From the NCBI RefSeq assembly GCF_003600645.1, contig NZ_CP032482.1:4216001-4280000 (forward strand): a DNA stretch of 64,000 bases, in the 5' to 3' direction. Every line of letters starts with the position of its first letter. Within the stretch, counting starts at the first letter, position 1. The position numbers and the translations under genes are program-made. The notes under the pieces were generated by a model. That model did no database searches and was not told the DNA's origin. It saw only the letters and a program-made list of their open reading frames with translations. The DNA is from Yersinia rochesterensis (GTDB lineage Bacteria; Pseudomonadota; Gammaproteobacteria; Enterobacterales; Enterobacteriaceae). This document shows, one piece after another, positions 11,301-18,836 of this stretch.

Positions 11301-11353
11301 AACTTACGTCCCAAGGGTGTTTTGAATGATTTCGTCCAATAGAAATTATGCAT
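5303..11353 (-). CDS. Giant intimin/invasin-family adhesin (inverse autotransporter)
   Basis: The 2016-aa product has an extended signal region (hydrophobic core about 30-54), a LysM domain (about 65-115), an inverse-autotransporter beta-barrel (about 160-420, with QAQQWLSQFGTARVQM and the GAGVRTFQNNWMYG strand pattern), and an Ig-like segment. Then come 12 Big_1-type repeats of 100 aa (from about 525 to 1710), one divergent Ig-like domain, and a C-terminal lectin-like domain (about 1905-2016) with cysteines in DYCSANG and VPCIQN as in the invasin tip. Family knowledge: the barrel sits in the outer membrane, LysM binds peptidoglycan, and the repeats hold the tip away from the cell. It is cargo of the Tn7-like element, flanked by IS remnants. 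The receptor is unknown. A weak hairpin (5225-5241) lies downstream. Confidence 0.95.
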   Translation of the reverse strand: MHNFYWTKSFKTPLGRKFAAACAQQRTFRVIAWVNILFQLLFPLSLSFTPAIAAVPISKATLVNIPTESYILTAGENVNIVAKRNGMTVEELKRINIYRTFSKPFNKLASGDEIDIPRKTSPFSIDNQKNKNTDIPLENKLAGYAQTGAAALSTGNAAKSGERMARSVANNEFNSQAQQWLSQFGTARVQMNLNDDFKLDGSAVDVLLPLYDNQKSILFTQLGARNQDSRNTVNIGAGVRTFQNNWMYGANTFFDNDMTGKNRRVGIGAEAWADYLKLSANSYFGTTDWHQSRDFADYNERPANGYDVRAEAYLPTYPQLGGKLMYEKYRGDEVALFGKDNRQKNPYAVTAGVNYTPIPLLTVAIEHRAGKGGKNDSSINFQLNYRLGESWQSHLSPSAVASSRTLAGSRYDLVERNNNIVLDYQKQALMQLTLPDAVTGEALSRAIVNAQVVSKYGLERVDWDSAGLIAAGGSVTQVSPQTISITLPPYQSTRSSNTHTLSAVAHDQQGNASPRATMQIVVIPSTAQITAANLTVVRDNASANGTETNEVKAMVTDAGNNPLSGHAVSFEADNGAVVTTVIGTTGADGVATATVTNMTAGTTTVKATVNGVSQSVPTTFEPDDSTAQITAANLTVVRDNASANGTETNEVKAMVTDAGNNPLSGHAVSFEADNGAVVTTVIGTTGADGVATATVTNMTAGTTTVKATVNGVSQSVPTTFEPDDSTAQITAANLTVVRDNASANGTETNEVKAMVTDAGNNPLSGHAVSFEADNGAVVTTVIGTTGADGVATATVTNMTAGTTTVKATVNGVSQSVPTTFEPDDSTAQITAANLTVVRDNASANGTETNEVKAMVTDAGNNPLSGHAVSFEADNGAVVTTVIGTTGADGVATATVTNMTAGTTTVKATVNGVSQSVPTTFEPDDSTAQITAANLTVVRDNASANGTETNEVKAMVTDAGNNPLSGHAVSFEADNGAVVTTVIGTTGADGVATATVTNMTAGTTTVKATVNGVSQSVPTTFEPDDSTAQITAANLTVVRDNASANGTETNEVKAMVTDAGNNPLSGHAVSFEADNGAVVTTVIGTTGADGVATATVTNMTAGTTTVKATVNGVSQSVPTTFEPDDSTAQITAANLTVVRDNASANGTETNEVKAMVTDAGNNPLSGHAVSFEADNGAVVTTVIGTTGADGVATATVTNMTAGTTTVKATVNGVSQSVPTTFEPDDSTAQITAANLTVVRDNASANGTETNEVKAMVTDAGNNPLSGHAVSFEADNGAVVTTVIGTTGADGVATATVTNMTAGTTTVKATVNGVSQSVPTTFEPDDSTAQITAANLTVVRDNASANGTETNEVKAMVTDAGNNPLSGHAVSFEADNGAVVTTVIGTTGADGVATATVTNMTAGTTTVKATVNGVSQSVPTTFEPDDSTAQITAANLTVVRDNASANGTETNEVKAMVTDAGNNPLSGHAVSFEADNGAVVTTVIGTTGADGVATATVTNMTAGTTTVKATVNGVSQSVPTTFEPDDSTAQITAANLTVVRDNASANGTETNEVKAMVTDAGNNPLSGHAVSFEADNGAVVTTVIGTTGADGVATATVTNMTAGTTTVKATVNGVSQSVPTTFEPDDSTAQITAANLTVVRDNASANGTETNEVKAMVTDAGNNPLSGHAVSFEADNGAVVTTVIGTTGADGVATATVTNMTAGTTTVKATVNGMSQTKDINFTQALNIRIETTKDNAISGEENNTVKATVLGPDGNGVANVMVDFTASSDITLTPASGMTNSSGEIFSSVTKSGSTGGKTTITATISGLAENDSLLVNFLTLREVNSVVAPGSYVFTSNKGFPTTGYPNARFQINASGNITSNTNYDWTSNETTSTSVDNEGNVTLIDSNVRNNLVKITARDNINAYRYEFKVTSWFISGSYRKFSDAEDYCSANGMVIPSRDQLTQGANIRGIGSLWSEWQKPTSWSSGDVNTAYWSNTQPSAMPGYRYMVNIVTGDGTAYKVSNGAYLEYVPCIQN
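6222..9781 (-). repeat. Tandem array of 300-bp identical repeats (11 full units plus most of a 12th)
   Basis: From 9781 down to 6482 the sequence repeats every 300 bp, 11 times, with no difference seen between units. A 12th copy follows the same sequence to about 6222 before diverging. Each unit encodes 100 residues starting STAQITAANLTVVRDN and ending PTTFEPDD, one Ig-like domain. Perfect identity implies recent expansion or strong homogenisation. Confidence 0.97.
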
Positions 11354-11441
11354 TTATTACGTCCGATTAAGTGTCTGAGATATTTGGGCCGAACTGTATT
11401 GTGAATGCAATTAATACGCAATAAGACTTAACATACTTTAC

Positions 11442-11459
11442 TGTAGGATATTTCCTACA
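11442..11459. promoter_or_regulatory. Palindrome TGTAGGA-TATT-TCCTACA upstream of adhesin gene, RcsB-box-like
   Basis: This perfect 7-bp inverted repeat lies about 90 bp before the adhesin ATG. Its core TAGGATATTTCCTA agrees at about 10 of 14 positions with the RcsAB box (TAAGAATATTCCTA as I recall it). It could be an operator controlling the adhesin in response to envelope stress. Binding is an inference. Confidence 0.4.
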
Positions 11460-11539
11460 TTATAGCGTGACGAGGCTCGATTTGGTCTTTTGAAACTGCC
11501 GGCTGCTTTCACTAATTTTTTGATGGGGGGCATGGTCAG

Positions 11540-11973
11540 ACTCGATCCGGTTGTTCAAGTATTTAACCTGCCTTGTTTAGCATCATCCCGCAGCTTTCCT
11601 TCGTTGATTAAACGAGTGATAGCGCGATAGAGATAAAACCATTTTCCATTGACTTTGATATAGGTTTCATCGAGTTGCCATGAGGAGTCGGTGTAAGTGA
11701 ATTGATATCGGTTCAACTTCTTACGGAGTAGGGGTGCATATTCAATAAACCAACGGTAAATAGTAGAGCGATGAACGGAAATCCCACGCTCTGCCAGCAT
11801 ATCGCTGACATTGGCATAACTCATCGGTGTTGAACCGTAGCACCATAAGCACCACAGGATGATCTCGGGAGCAAAATGTTTCCATTTGAAATCGTTAGGG
11901 GTCATGTGGGGTTACTGAAGAAGGAATGAATAGCCTCAGTTTTCATGACAATTCCATTTTTTGCAACAAGCCC
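11540..11973 (-). mobile_element. IS6-family (IS26-like) element remnant
   Basis: The right border holds TTTGCAACAAGCCC (11960-11973), close to the IS6-family terminal repeat in its inverted orientation (TTTGCAACAGTGCC). It is followed inward by the start of an IS6-type transposase. No matching repeat was found on the left, and the transposase is cut, so this is a fragment. Confidence 0.65.
11555..11905 (-). pseudogene. IS6-family transposase, internally deleted or truncated
   Basis: The first 90 or so residues match IS26-like transposases: FAPEIILWCLWCYG, the HTH region ISVHRSTIYRWFIEYAPLL, and the first catalytic region WQLDETYIKVNGKWFYLYRAI. After that the protein jumps to about 20 residues (TRLINEGKLRDDAKQG) and stops at 116 aa. 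Full-length enzymes have about 230-240 aa, so the second Asp and the Glu are lost. It probably cannot transpose. Confidence 0.8.
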
Positions 11974-12217
11974 AAAAGAAGAGCCTAGTTGATCTGTGTG
12001 GAAGTAATCGTATTTACGATGGCATGATGAAAACCAGAGGAAAACGATATTGAGTAAGATATTGCGACCGAGAATGGGGCCATATTATTCTGTAGTGGTG
12101 TACAAAAACAAAACGAATTTGTAAGCTGGAATATCTGTGATTGGCTTTTTTCGGGGATAATATGAACTATTATGCAGAGGACCACTTCTAGGTATCGTCA
12201 ATTAACCTGGAAGTGTT
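11974..12217. other. Intergenic with probable promoter of the defence cargo
   Basis: TTGGCT (about 12141) and GATAATAT (about 12155) give a possible rightward promoter before the small basic gene at 12218. Nothing else was recognised here. Confidence 0.35.
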
Positions 12218-12508
12218 ATGAAAAAACTGAAACAGCAGTACAAATACTCAGAGGAGTTCTCAGGAGTTCGTCGTAGTTGGGTTCATTATCCTCTACTTAG
12301 GAACTGGTTATATAAACGTTTTAGCACTCGGCAGGAAAAGAGTCATTACTACTTGCATTCTATTGAATATAAAGAGTATCCACTAAAACTGAGAGCTGCG
12401 CGTGGAAAGCAACTTGCAAACCCATGGGATGATTACCCATCTGATGTTTATCATATAGCCAGAAACTGGAAACACAACTCTAGAAGAAGACGGCAGTACT
12501 ATCGTTGA
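12218..12508 (+). CDS. Small basic protein of unknown function
   Basis: The 96-aa protein is rich in Lys, Arg, Tyr and Trp and ends with the basic tail NSRRRRQYYR. I recognise no family. It has no signal peptide or membrane segment. A GGAAGTG ribosome site lies 5-6 nt before the ATG. It sits 100 bp upstream of, and on the same strand as, the OLD-type nuclease gene. It could be an accessory part of that system or an independent cargo gene. The basic character fits nucleic-acid binding, but that is a guess. Confidence 0.6.
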   Translation: MKKLKQQYKYSEEFSGVRRSWVHYPLLRNWLYKRFSTRQEKSHYYLHSIEYKEYPLKLRAARGKQLANPWDDYPSDVYHIARNWKHNSRRRRQYYR

Positions 12509-12608
12509 TGCCGAGTTAATCAGTCAAATGCAATAGGCTTGGAATACAGGCCTATTTTGATGTTTTCAATGGTCAAAACCGTGACTGCGTAAAATATGAG
12601 GTAAGAAA

Positions 12609-14177
12609 ATGCCCAGAGTAAGTAGATTGGTCTTGGCCAATTTTAAAAAATTTGAATCTCTGACTCTGGATTTTGAGACCGACATGAATGTACTAATCGG
12701 TGATAATGAAGCAGGTAAAAGCAGCGTTCTTTTGGCTATGGATTTGGCGATGAGTGCCAGCCGAAACCGTGTCGAATCTTTGGGTGTGGAATCTCTGCTA
12801 TCTCTTGCCGCTGTTAAGAAGTTTCAACAAGGCGATAGAAGTCCTGAATTACTTCCATGCATTACAGTCGATGTATTCCTGGAAGACGGCGAAAATCAGG
12901 AACTCAACGGCAATCAAAATGCCAAACATCGTCTCGCCGATGGTCTAAGGATGATTGTAGAACCGTTAATTCAGGAATATGGAGAAGATATCAACGCTCT
13001 GCTAGGGCAAAACCAAGAGAACTTCCCTTACGAATATTATGCGGTGAAATTTTATACATTTTCAGGAGCGCCTTACGCGAGTTTTAAGCGCTATATAAGG
13101 CACCTCATGCTTGATAACTCTCGTATCGACAGCAGTTACGCGGTTCGTGAATATATCCGCACCGTTTTCAATCTGCGAGTCCCTGTTGCGGAGCGGTACA
13201 AACTAGAAAACAGCTATCGTCAGGGGAAAAAAAAATTTCGAGAAGAGCATTTTACTACAATAAACGAGGCGATTGGTCCTTATCAGTTTGATCTCAGAAC
13301 GACATCAGACTCAAATCTGGAAACTGACCTTGATCTCACACAAGGAGGAATATCCCTTCTGAACAGAGGTAAAGGCCAGCAGTGCTTCATCAAAACAGAA
13401 TTTGCTCTTGGCAAGCAAAAATCCAAAGGTGATTTAGATGTTATGCTCCTTGAAGAACCAGAGAATCACCTAAGTTTCAATAATATGAAAAAACTGGTTA
13501 AGGAATTATCGGGGGCGGATAATACTCAGCTTTTCATTGCCACGCACAGTAGCCATATCTGCTCTAGATTAGATTTGCGGCATGCATTAATGCTTGGACC
13601 TGATCGTTCTGTATTGAATTTAAAAGGGCTTTCTCCAGAAACCGCTGACTTTTTCATGAAGGCCCCAGATAATAATATTCTTGAGTTTGCTCTATCAAAA
13701 AAGGTAATTTTGGTTGAGGGGGATGCTGAATTTATCTTGCTTGAAGCGCTTTATAGTACGCTTTCAGGAGGAATCTCACCTGAAAATGATGGTGTACATA
13801 TCATCTCTATCGGCGGAACAAGTTTTAAACGCTACCTTGAACTTGCGAAATTGCTGGGTATCCGTGTGGCTGCAATTCGTGACAATGATAGCGATCACGA
13901 AAAAAATTGTGTTCTTAATTATCAAGAATATATCGGAGATGATGCGAAGATTTTTACTGATGACGATAATAGCCGCAGTACATTTGAAATATGTCTTTAC
14001 CTAGATAATCAGGCGATATGTGAAGAGCTTTTCGCTGCGGGCAGGAAAACACTTACAGTACAGGAGTACATGCTGAGCAATAAAGCTGAAGCAGCTTTCG
14101 AATTGCTCAACAAGAAAGCAGCCGAACTGACGGCTCCTAAATATATTCGGGAGGCGGTTAAATGGATAAGGCTGTAA
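12609..14177 (+). CDS. OLD-family ATPase/TOPRIM nuclease, Gabija GajA-like
   Basis: The 522-aa protein starts with an ABC-type ATPase domain: Walker A GDNEAGKSS (31-39), LTQGGISLLNRGKGQQ in the signature region, Walker B LLEEPENHL (about 280-288) and an ATHSSH switch. A TOPRIM domain follows, with ILVEGDAEF (about 366-374) and the acidic pair in AIRDNDSD (about 422-429). This is the OLD (overcoming lysogenization defect) nuclease architecture; class 2 members pair with a UvrD-like helicase, as in Gabija (GajA-GajB). The next gene overlaps by 16 bp and is such a helicase. It is slightly shorter than the GajA I recall (about 580 aa). Likely role: nucleotide-sensitive DNA cleavage during phage infection. 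It is cargo of the Tn7-like element. Confidence 0.85.
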   Translation: MPRVSRLVLANFKKFESLTLDFETDMNVLIGDNEAGKSSVLLAMDLAMSASRNRVESLGVESLLSLAAVKKFQQGDRSPELLPCITVDVFLEDGENQELNGNQNAKHRLADGLRMIVEPLIQEYGEDINALLGQNQENFPYEYYAVKFYTFSGAPYASFKRYIRHLMLDNSRIDSSYAVREYIRTVFNLRVPVAERYKLENSYRQGKKKFREEHFTTINEAIGPYQFDLRTTSDSNLETDLDLTQGGISLLNRGKGQQCFIKTEFALGKQKSKGDLDVMLLEEPENHLSFNNMKKLVKELSGADNTQLFIATHSSHICSRLDLRHALMLGPDRSVLNLKGLSPETADFFMKAPDNNILEFALSKKVILVEGDAEFILLEALYSTLSGGISPENDGVHIISIGGTSFKRYLELAKLLGIRVAAIRDNDSDHEKNCVLNYQEYIGDDAKIFTDDDNSRSTFEICLYLDNQAICEELFAAGRKTLTVQEYMLSNKAEAAFELLNKKAAELTAPKYIREAVKWIRL

Positions 14178-15193
14178 TTTTTGCAGTGGCTGGTTCCGGA
14201 AAAACCACACTGATAATAAGCCAGCTTGAAGAAGGCCGGCGAGCATTGATTATTACTTATACTGACAATAATTATACCCACCTGCGTTTTCAGATAATTC
14301 GAAAGTTTGGCTATATGCCAGTCTTCATAACTTTAATGACTTACTTTGAGTTTTTGCATGGCTTTTGTTATAGGCCATTTAAGCAGTTGCAATTGCAAAC
14401 TCGTGGGCTTAATTTCAAGATACCTCCAGACTTCACCTCGAAATTACCCCGCACGAATATTAAATATTACCGCGATGGTGAAGGCAGGCTTTATCACAAC
14501 CGTCTGGCAAAGCTTATAGACCAATTTGACGTTATACCGCAGGTCCTCGATCGAATGGAACGATACTATGACGATATTTACGTCGATGAGGTTCAGGATT
14601 TTGCAGGACATGATTTTAATCTGCTGACCTCATTGTGTGCGGCTAAGACGCGGGTGCTGTTTGTTGGTGACTTCTTTCAGCATACTTTCGATACCAGTCG
14701 TGATGGCAATGTGAATAAAAACTTGCATGATGACATTGCAAAGTATGAGAAAAGGTTCAAATCCGCGGGACTCACGGTCGATAAAATAACGCTTGGACAA
14801 ACGTGGCGCTGCTCGAAGACAGTTTGTGATTTTATAAAAAAAAATCTTTCAATTGATATAGATGCACAAGATGGCAGAACAACCGACATCATCAATGTTG
14901 AGTTAGAAGAACAGGCTAAAACAATATATTTAGATAATAATATTGTGAAGTTATTCTATAGTGAACATTATAAATATGATTGTTTTTCAATGAATTGGGG
15001 GGCTAGTAAGGGACTTGATCATTTCAAGGATGTCTGTATCGTAATGGGAAATAAGATCTGGAAGCAATATAGTGAGGAGAAACTCACCGAAGCTGTTCCT
15101 AGTACACGGAACAAGCTCTATGTAGCTTGCTCAAGAGCCAGAGGGGATATTTACTTCATGCCAGATAAACTCATCCGTAAGTTTAAGGCATAA
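14162..15193 (+). CDS. Compact UvrD-like superfamily 1 helicase, Gabija GajB-like
   Basis: The 343-aa protein has Walker A AVAGSGKTT almost at its start (8-16), Walker B/DEAD-like IYVDEVQDF (about 138-146), motif III-like VLFVGDFFQ, a motif V-like ASKGLDHFKDVCIV and motif VI LYVACSRARG (about 317-326). It lacks the usual N-terminal Q-motif region and most of the inserted 1B/2B subdomains, making it shorter than the roughly 490-aa GajB I recall. The start overlaps the nuclease gene by 16 bp, so the two are co-translated. By analogy it senses or exposes DNA ends and works with the nuclease. Whether it has true helicase activity is uncertain. Confidence 0.8.
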   Translation: MDKAVIFAVAGSGKTTLIISQLEEGRRALIITYTDNNYTHLRFQIIRKFGYMPVFITLMTYFEFLHGFCYRPFKQLQLQTRGLNFKIPPDFTSKLPRTNIKYYRDGEGRLYHNRLAKLIDQFDVIPQVLDRMERYYDDIYVDEVQDFAGHDFNLLTSLCAAKTRVLFVGDFFQHTFDTSRDGNVNKNLHDDIAKYEKRFKSAGLTVDKITLGQTWRCSKTVCDFIKKNLSIDIDAQDGRTTDIINVELEEQAKTIYLDNNIVKLFYSEHYKYDCFSMNWGASKGLDHFKDVCIVMGNKIWKQYSEEKLTEAVPSTRNKLYVACSRARGDIYFMPDKLIRKFKA

Positions 15194-15322
15194 AGTGAAC
15201 AGAAGTTGAGGCTAAATTGGTGTAAGTGTGCGAAGTGAATTTACAACTACTTTTTCCTTCAACATCTATATTTAGCGATATATTGACCATAAAATAACAC
15301 TAATGTTATATAGGTATATATT

Positions 15323-15802
15323 ATGTTATTAGATGATGAATCACTCTATAGTTTTATGTTTCGAGCTCAGTTATTACATGGATTACGAGAACTTTCTAAT
15401 CTTACTCACGTTACTGGGCGTTGGAAACGCTTACCTAAACCTCACCCTAAATTAGTCCCCTATTACAAAATATTTCCTAAAAAACACCTAGAGAAATTAT
15501 TATATTCATCGGGATTAAAAATCGATAATCCCTTGATAGAAAACCATGAAAAACTGGGTCATGTCTCTATTGAAAATATTTTCTTCAATCCCTATCATAA
15601 TATATACTCGTCTAGCATACCTATTCTTTATTGTCATGAATGTATTAAAGAAAGTATAGAAACATGTGGGATTGGATATTTTAAAAAATCATGGGTATAT
15701 ATGGATAAATGTAAAAAACATCAGAAATTACTTTCTTATTTAAAACCCACATCTAATCTAGAGTTTACTATTTTCAAAGTCATTAGTGGTGTTTTAATTT
15801 AA
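15323..15802 (+). CDS. tniQ: Short TniQ-family protein (159 aa)
   Basis: The N-terminus LDDESLYSFMFRAQLLHGL is a typical TniQ start, and a zinc ribbon follows with C104-x2-C107 and C130-x2-H133 (YCHEC ... DKCKKH). The protein ends about 25 residues after the zinc ribbon, so it has the TniQ core but none of the long C-terminal DNA-binding region seen in TnsD. This size is like the small TniQ of type V-K CRISPR-associated transposons, but no cas gene or array is present. It has its own likely promoter region (15194-15322) and converges on tnsD. It may recruit TnsC to a second class of targets, or be a remnant. No frameshifted continuation was found downstream. Confidence 0.78.
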   Translation: MLLDDESLYSFMFRAQLLHGLRELSNLTHVTGRWKRLPKPHPKLVPYYKIFPKKHLEKLLYSSGLKIDNPLIENHEKLGHVSIENIFFNPYHNIYSSSIPILYCHECIKESIETCGIGYFKKSWVYMDKCKKHQKLLSYLKPTSNLEFTIFKVISGVLI

Positions 15803-15945
15803 CACTTTAGAATTAGGACATTCATTTCCCAAAAAAAATGAGCGAAACCAGCTCTCTAATCCTATAAGTAATAATATCCACTTGTCTTTTATTACTATAT
15901 AGTTAAATGCCTTCCAGAATATATCTTTTGAGTTTAGATAAAGTA

Positions 15946-17376
15946 TTAATGACCCGATTTTATTTTGTATCGACCAGGGGCCCTGAGTGCTTTAGGTAAG
16001 TTATCCTCTAGCCAGTTTTTATCTTGTCCATAAAGCCAAAAGAAAGCTGCATTACAGCGAGACTTTATTTCTTGTCGAATGGCCATCGGATGAAGTTTTC
16101 GATACCGCGCTATATCAGCTCGATATCTACGACGCCTGGACTCCCAACGACACTTCTTTCGATACTCGACTAAATCAGGTTGGCTAGAAATCACCTGTTC
16201 AACAGAACCAATACCTATTCCACATCGTTCCGATATAACTTTACGATGTATCCCAGCGTACGCCAATTGAATAATTCGTTGTGTAAGTATTGGAGTTAGA
16301 ACTTTCGGCTTTAGCTGTAGAAGGATCCTATTTATGTGAGCAAGACGTTTCAAATAACAGCGGCTCTTGCCAGTGACACGATAAACCTCGGATAATGAAT
16401 GCTTCTGTTGTAGCAATACTAAGCAATTTTGCTCACAGTTGTTACGTGTATTGAAGACAACAGAACGATTTATTTGTGGGGTAACTTTCTGAGAAATATT
16501 GATCTCAAATAACTCTTGGGCACTATTAAATAGCCAACTTGTAAATAGTAGGTGCCGAAACGGATGATGGCTGGATCTTTGCTCTAATAACTGAGTAATG
16601 TAACGATAATCTTTGGGATGGCGAAAGAATGGGGTATCAAGGCCAGTACGATACTGCCCAACGTCAGCAACAAACTCTCGCATCAAACTTTTACGTCGAA
16701 CTCGACCAGAATAGGTGATATATCCCAACTCAGCTAAACGAGTTCGATAAACCATTGCTATATCTATTTGTGATGCTTGTTGGCGACTAATAAACTGAAG
16801 GAGTTCGAAACCAACATTAGCAACCTTAACCTCACTCTCCAATGCGGGTCTCAAGTAATCATTATGACCCGGCAGCAAACTCACCAAGACCCTTTGACGC
16901 TGTGTTAGCTCGTATCTATTAAGTAAATAATGATGAAAAAAACATGCTGTAACTCCCGGGATCTGATGGCTTCGATGCCAGTATGTGACACCGTACCTCA
17001 GCAAATCTTGTTGAGCACAGAGTGAGCACCACTTTAAACAAAGCGAGTTTCCGGCCCCAAATGAAGGTAGCTGACTTTCTCGCACAGCTCTGGCCGCTTG
17101 GTTAACCAGCAAAAATCTCTTAAGTTGATCTGCATGTAAGGGGACGAAGAAAAAAAATAGTGGGGCCAAAGTTTGCTGTATCAGTAGATCTCCAGCCGTT
17201 TCACCACTAGCCTTAGCTATCTGTTTAAGTCCTGACGTCAAAAATGGGTGAATAGAGCTCCTATCTGAACCAAAAATCATACGAAGTAGTTCAGTAACAT
17301 CATCGCCTGATATCGTGATGTAACGAATCATACGACTTAGTAGCAGTTCATCCGGCAAACACTTAGGTAGAAGCAT
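15946..17376 (-). CDS. tnsD: TnsD-like target-selection protein (TniQ family)
   Basis: The 476-aa protein has the TniQ N-terminal domain (PDELLLSRMIRYITISG), a zinc-binding stretch WCSLCAQQDLLRYG ... ACFFHHYLL (from about 112), and a long C-terminal region with several predicted helix-turn-helix-like parts (for example AGIHRKVISERCGIGIGSVE). It is similar in size to Tn7 TnsD (about 508 aa). Family knowledge: TnsD binds the 3' end of a conserved gene and recruits TnsC. The element sits in the last codons of yhiN, so this protein most likely recognises the yhiN 3' coding sequence. It starts 20 bp after tnsC on the same strand. Confidence 0.88.
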   Translation of the reverse strand: MLLPKCLPDELLLSRMIRYITISGDDVTELLRMIFGSDRSSIHPFLTSGLKQIAKASGETAGDLLIQQTLAPLFFFFVPLHADQLKRFLLVNQAARAVRESQLPSFGAGNSLCLKWCSLCAQQDLLRYGVTYWHRSHQIPGVTACFFHHYLLNRYELTQRQRVLVSLLPGHNDYLRPALESEVKVANVGFELLQFISRQQASQIDIAMVYRTRLAELGYITYSGRVRRKSLMREFVADVGQYRTGLDTPFFRHPKDYRYITQLLEQRSSHHPFRHLLFTSWLFNSAQELFEINISQKVTPQINRSVVFNTRNNCEQNCLVLLQQKHSLSEVYRVTGKSRCYLKRLAHINRILLQLKPKVLTPILTQRIIQLAYAGIHRKVISERCGIGIGSVEQVISSQPDLVEYRKKCRWESRRRRYRADIARYRKLHPMAIRQEIKSRCNAAFFWLYGQDKNWLEDNLPKALRAPGRYKIKSGH

Positions 17377-17396
17377 GTGTTTCCCCCATAATTAAG

Positions 17397-18836
17397 CTAG
17401 CTAAAGATTTTCAATGGGTCTATACAGACTATCCCTGAATTCAGTAACGAATTTAATGGATGACCATCTCTTGAAGCTCGTTGAAATAAGTCTGGATCTG
17501 CTATCTGTTTATATAAGTCATCAACATACTGAAGAGTGGAGAGTGCGTGCGCAAACTCAGGATGGTGTGGACGGCTCAAATCCCCTGGGATAATAACAAT
17601 TCTTGTTCCAACATTAACCATGGTGTCTTGCTTTATTTTTGTCGATGTTTGTAAGCTTTCAACCCTTTTTTCTATTCGCTTGAATCTAGTCAGACGTTCA
17701 CGTTTTATTTCATCGACGACTACTTTTGAAGCTTTAATGGCGATACTTGCGGCATGGTTCAATGTATCGACAGAGAGCTTCTCATCTTGTGAACCAATAA
17801 CCAGACGTTGGGATTCGCGATAAATCCTTACAGCTAAATCCATATTTCCAATAGATAGTTCATATAACTTATCACTTAGATCTTTTGTTAATGGTGTTTC
17901 AACATTAGTCCATTGAAGCCCCCATAATTCATCAATAAATAGGTCCCATTCTTCATCGTTGTTCATTAACTTGACATCAAAATACCCATTACTCTCAGCT
18001 CTTCTAGCTGCTTTTAAGGTTTTGCTAAGCAGCTCATTGAACGGTGGGTTAGCACAGAAAAGTATTGGGATCCCTAAATTGTTTACCAGATTATGTAGGA
18101 ATCCGAGTAGACGATCTGCTCCACCAGTTTTGGCTAAATTTAGGTTCTGCATCTCGTCGATCACCAAAATTCCGAGAAAACTTGATTTAATCCGTGCTTC
18201 AATTTGGTCAAGCAGAAGTGGGATCGTTCCTGCTGGTTTGGTTGGTGCAAGAGCAAGCTTCCGATCTAATTCAGTTAGAATTTTGTGACATAGTGCTCTC
18301 ACACTTGAGTCATCGGGGCAATCAACTTTTACCCACACTACCTGTTTTAAAGGCAGTGCCTTCCCCTGATAACTAGAATGTTCGATAGTGTCATCGAAAC
18401 AACTTAATATCTGCTCCAGCATACTGGTTTTGCCGACACCACTTTCACCTATAATAGTGATACCACTCCCTCTTGGTTGAAAGAAACCTGTTCGAGGCGC
18501 GATGTTGGGACGTCTATCTATTGGATAATGCAGATAATTCATAGTGGTTGGCGAGAAAGGGTTCTTCGTAGAATACCCTTCCTTAATGGCCATCTCAACG
18601 GCTCGGAAACAGTCAATATAAATTGGTAATGGTTGCCGAAGCTCTTTAAGGCGCGTTAAATACTCAACCCGTTCAAAGGCATTCAACTTAGTTTCGTCCC
18701 TAGTCCTCGTAGGATAAAAGCTCAATTTTTCAATGAGCTTTTCATCATTCAATTTCTCTGGCAACCCTTCAATAAGTGGATTTCCTCTGTGCTCTGGTAG
18801 AATCGCCATACGGTATTTCGCCGATGTGATTTTCAT
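17397..18836 (-). CDS. tnsC: TnsC-like AAA+ ATPase, transposition regulator
   Basis: The 479-aa protein has Walker A GESGVGKTS (about 131-139) and Walker B ILVIDEMQN (about 221-229), followed by a sensor-like ILFCANP. Such proteins polymerise on DNA, link TnsD/TniQ at the target to the TnsAB transposase, and give target immunity. The start ATG overlaps the end of tnsB by 4 bp (ATGA), indicating coupling. Length is a little below Tn7 TnsC (555 aa). Confidence 0.92.
   Translation of the reverse strand: MKITSAKYRMAILPEHRGNPLIEGLPEKLNDEKLIEKLSFYPTRTRDETKLNAFERVEYLTRLKELRQPLPIYIDCFRAVEMAIKEGYSTKNPFSPTTMNYLHYPIDRRPNIAPRTGFFQPRGSGITIIGESGVGKTSMLEQILSCFDDTIEHSSYQGKALPLKQVVWVKVDCPDDSSVRALCHKILTELDRKLALAPTKPAGTIPLLLDQIEARIKSSFLGILVIDEMQNLNLAKTGGADRLLGFLHNLVNNLGIPILFCANPPFNELLSKTLKAARRAESNGYFDVKLMNNDEEWDLFIDELWGLQWTNVETPLTKDLSDKLYELSIGNMDLAVRIYRESQRLVIGSQDEKLSVDTLNHAASIAIKASKVVVDEIKRERLTRFKRIEKRVESLQTSTKIKQDTMVNVGTRIVIIPGDLSRPHHPEFAHALSTLQYVDDLYKQIADPDLFQRASRDGHPLNSLLNSGIVCIDPLKIFS

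Noticed and set aside
11555..11905. Active IS6 element able to mobilise the adhesin
   Set aside because: The transposase lacks two of three catalytic residues and only one terminal repeat is visible.
15194..15945. Search for a CRISPR array or guide RNA near the short TniQ
   Set aside because: No repeated 25-40 bp units with spacers and no cas-like gene were found here or in the rest of the element.
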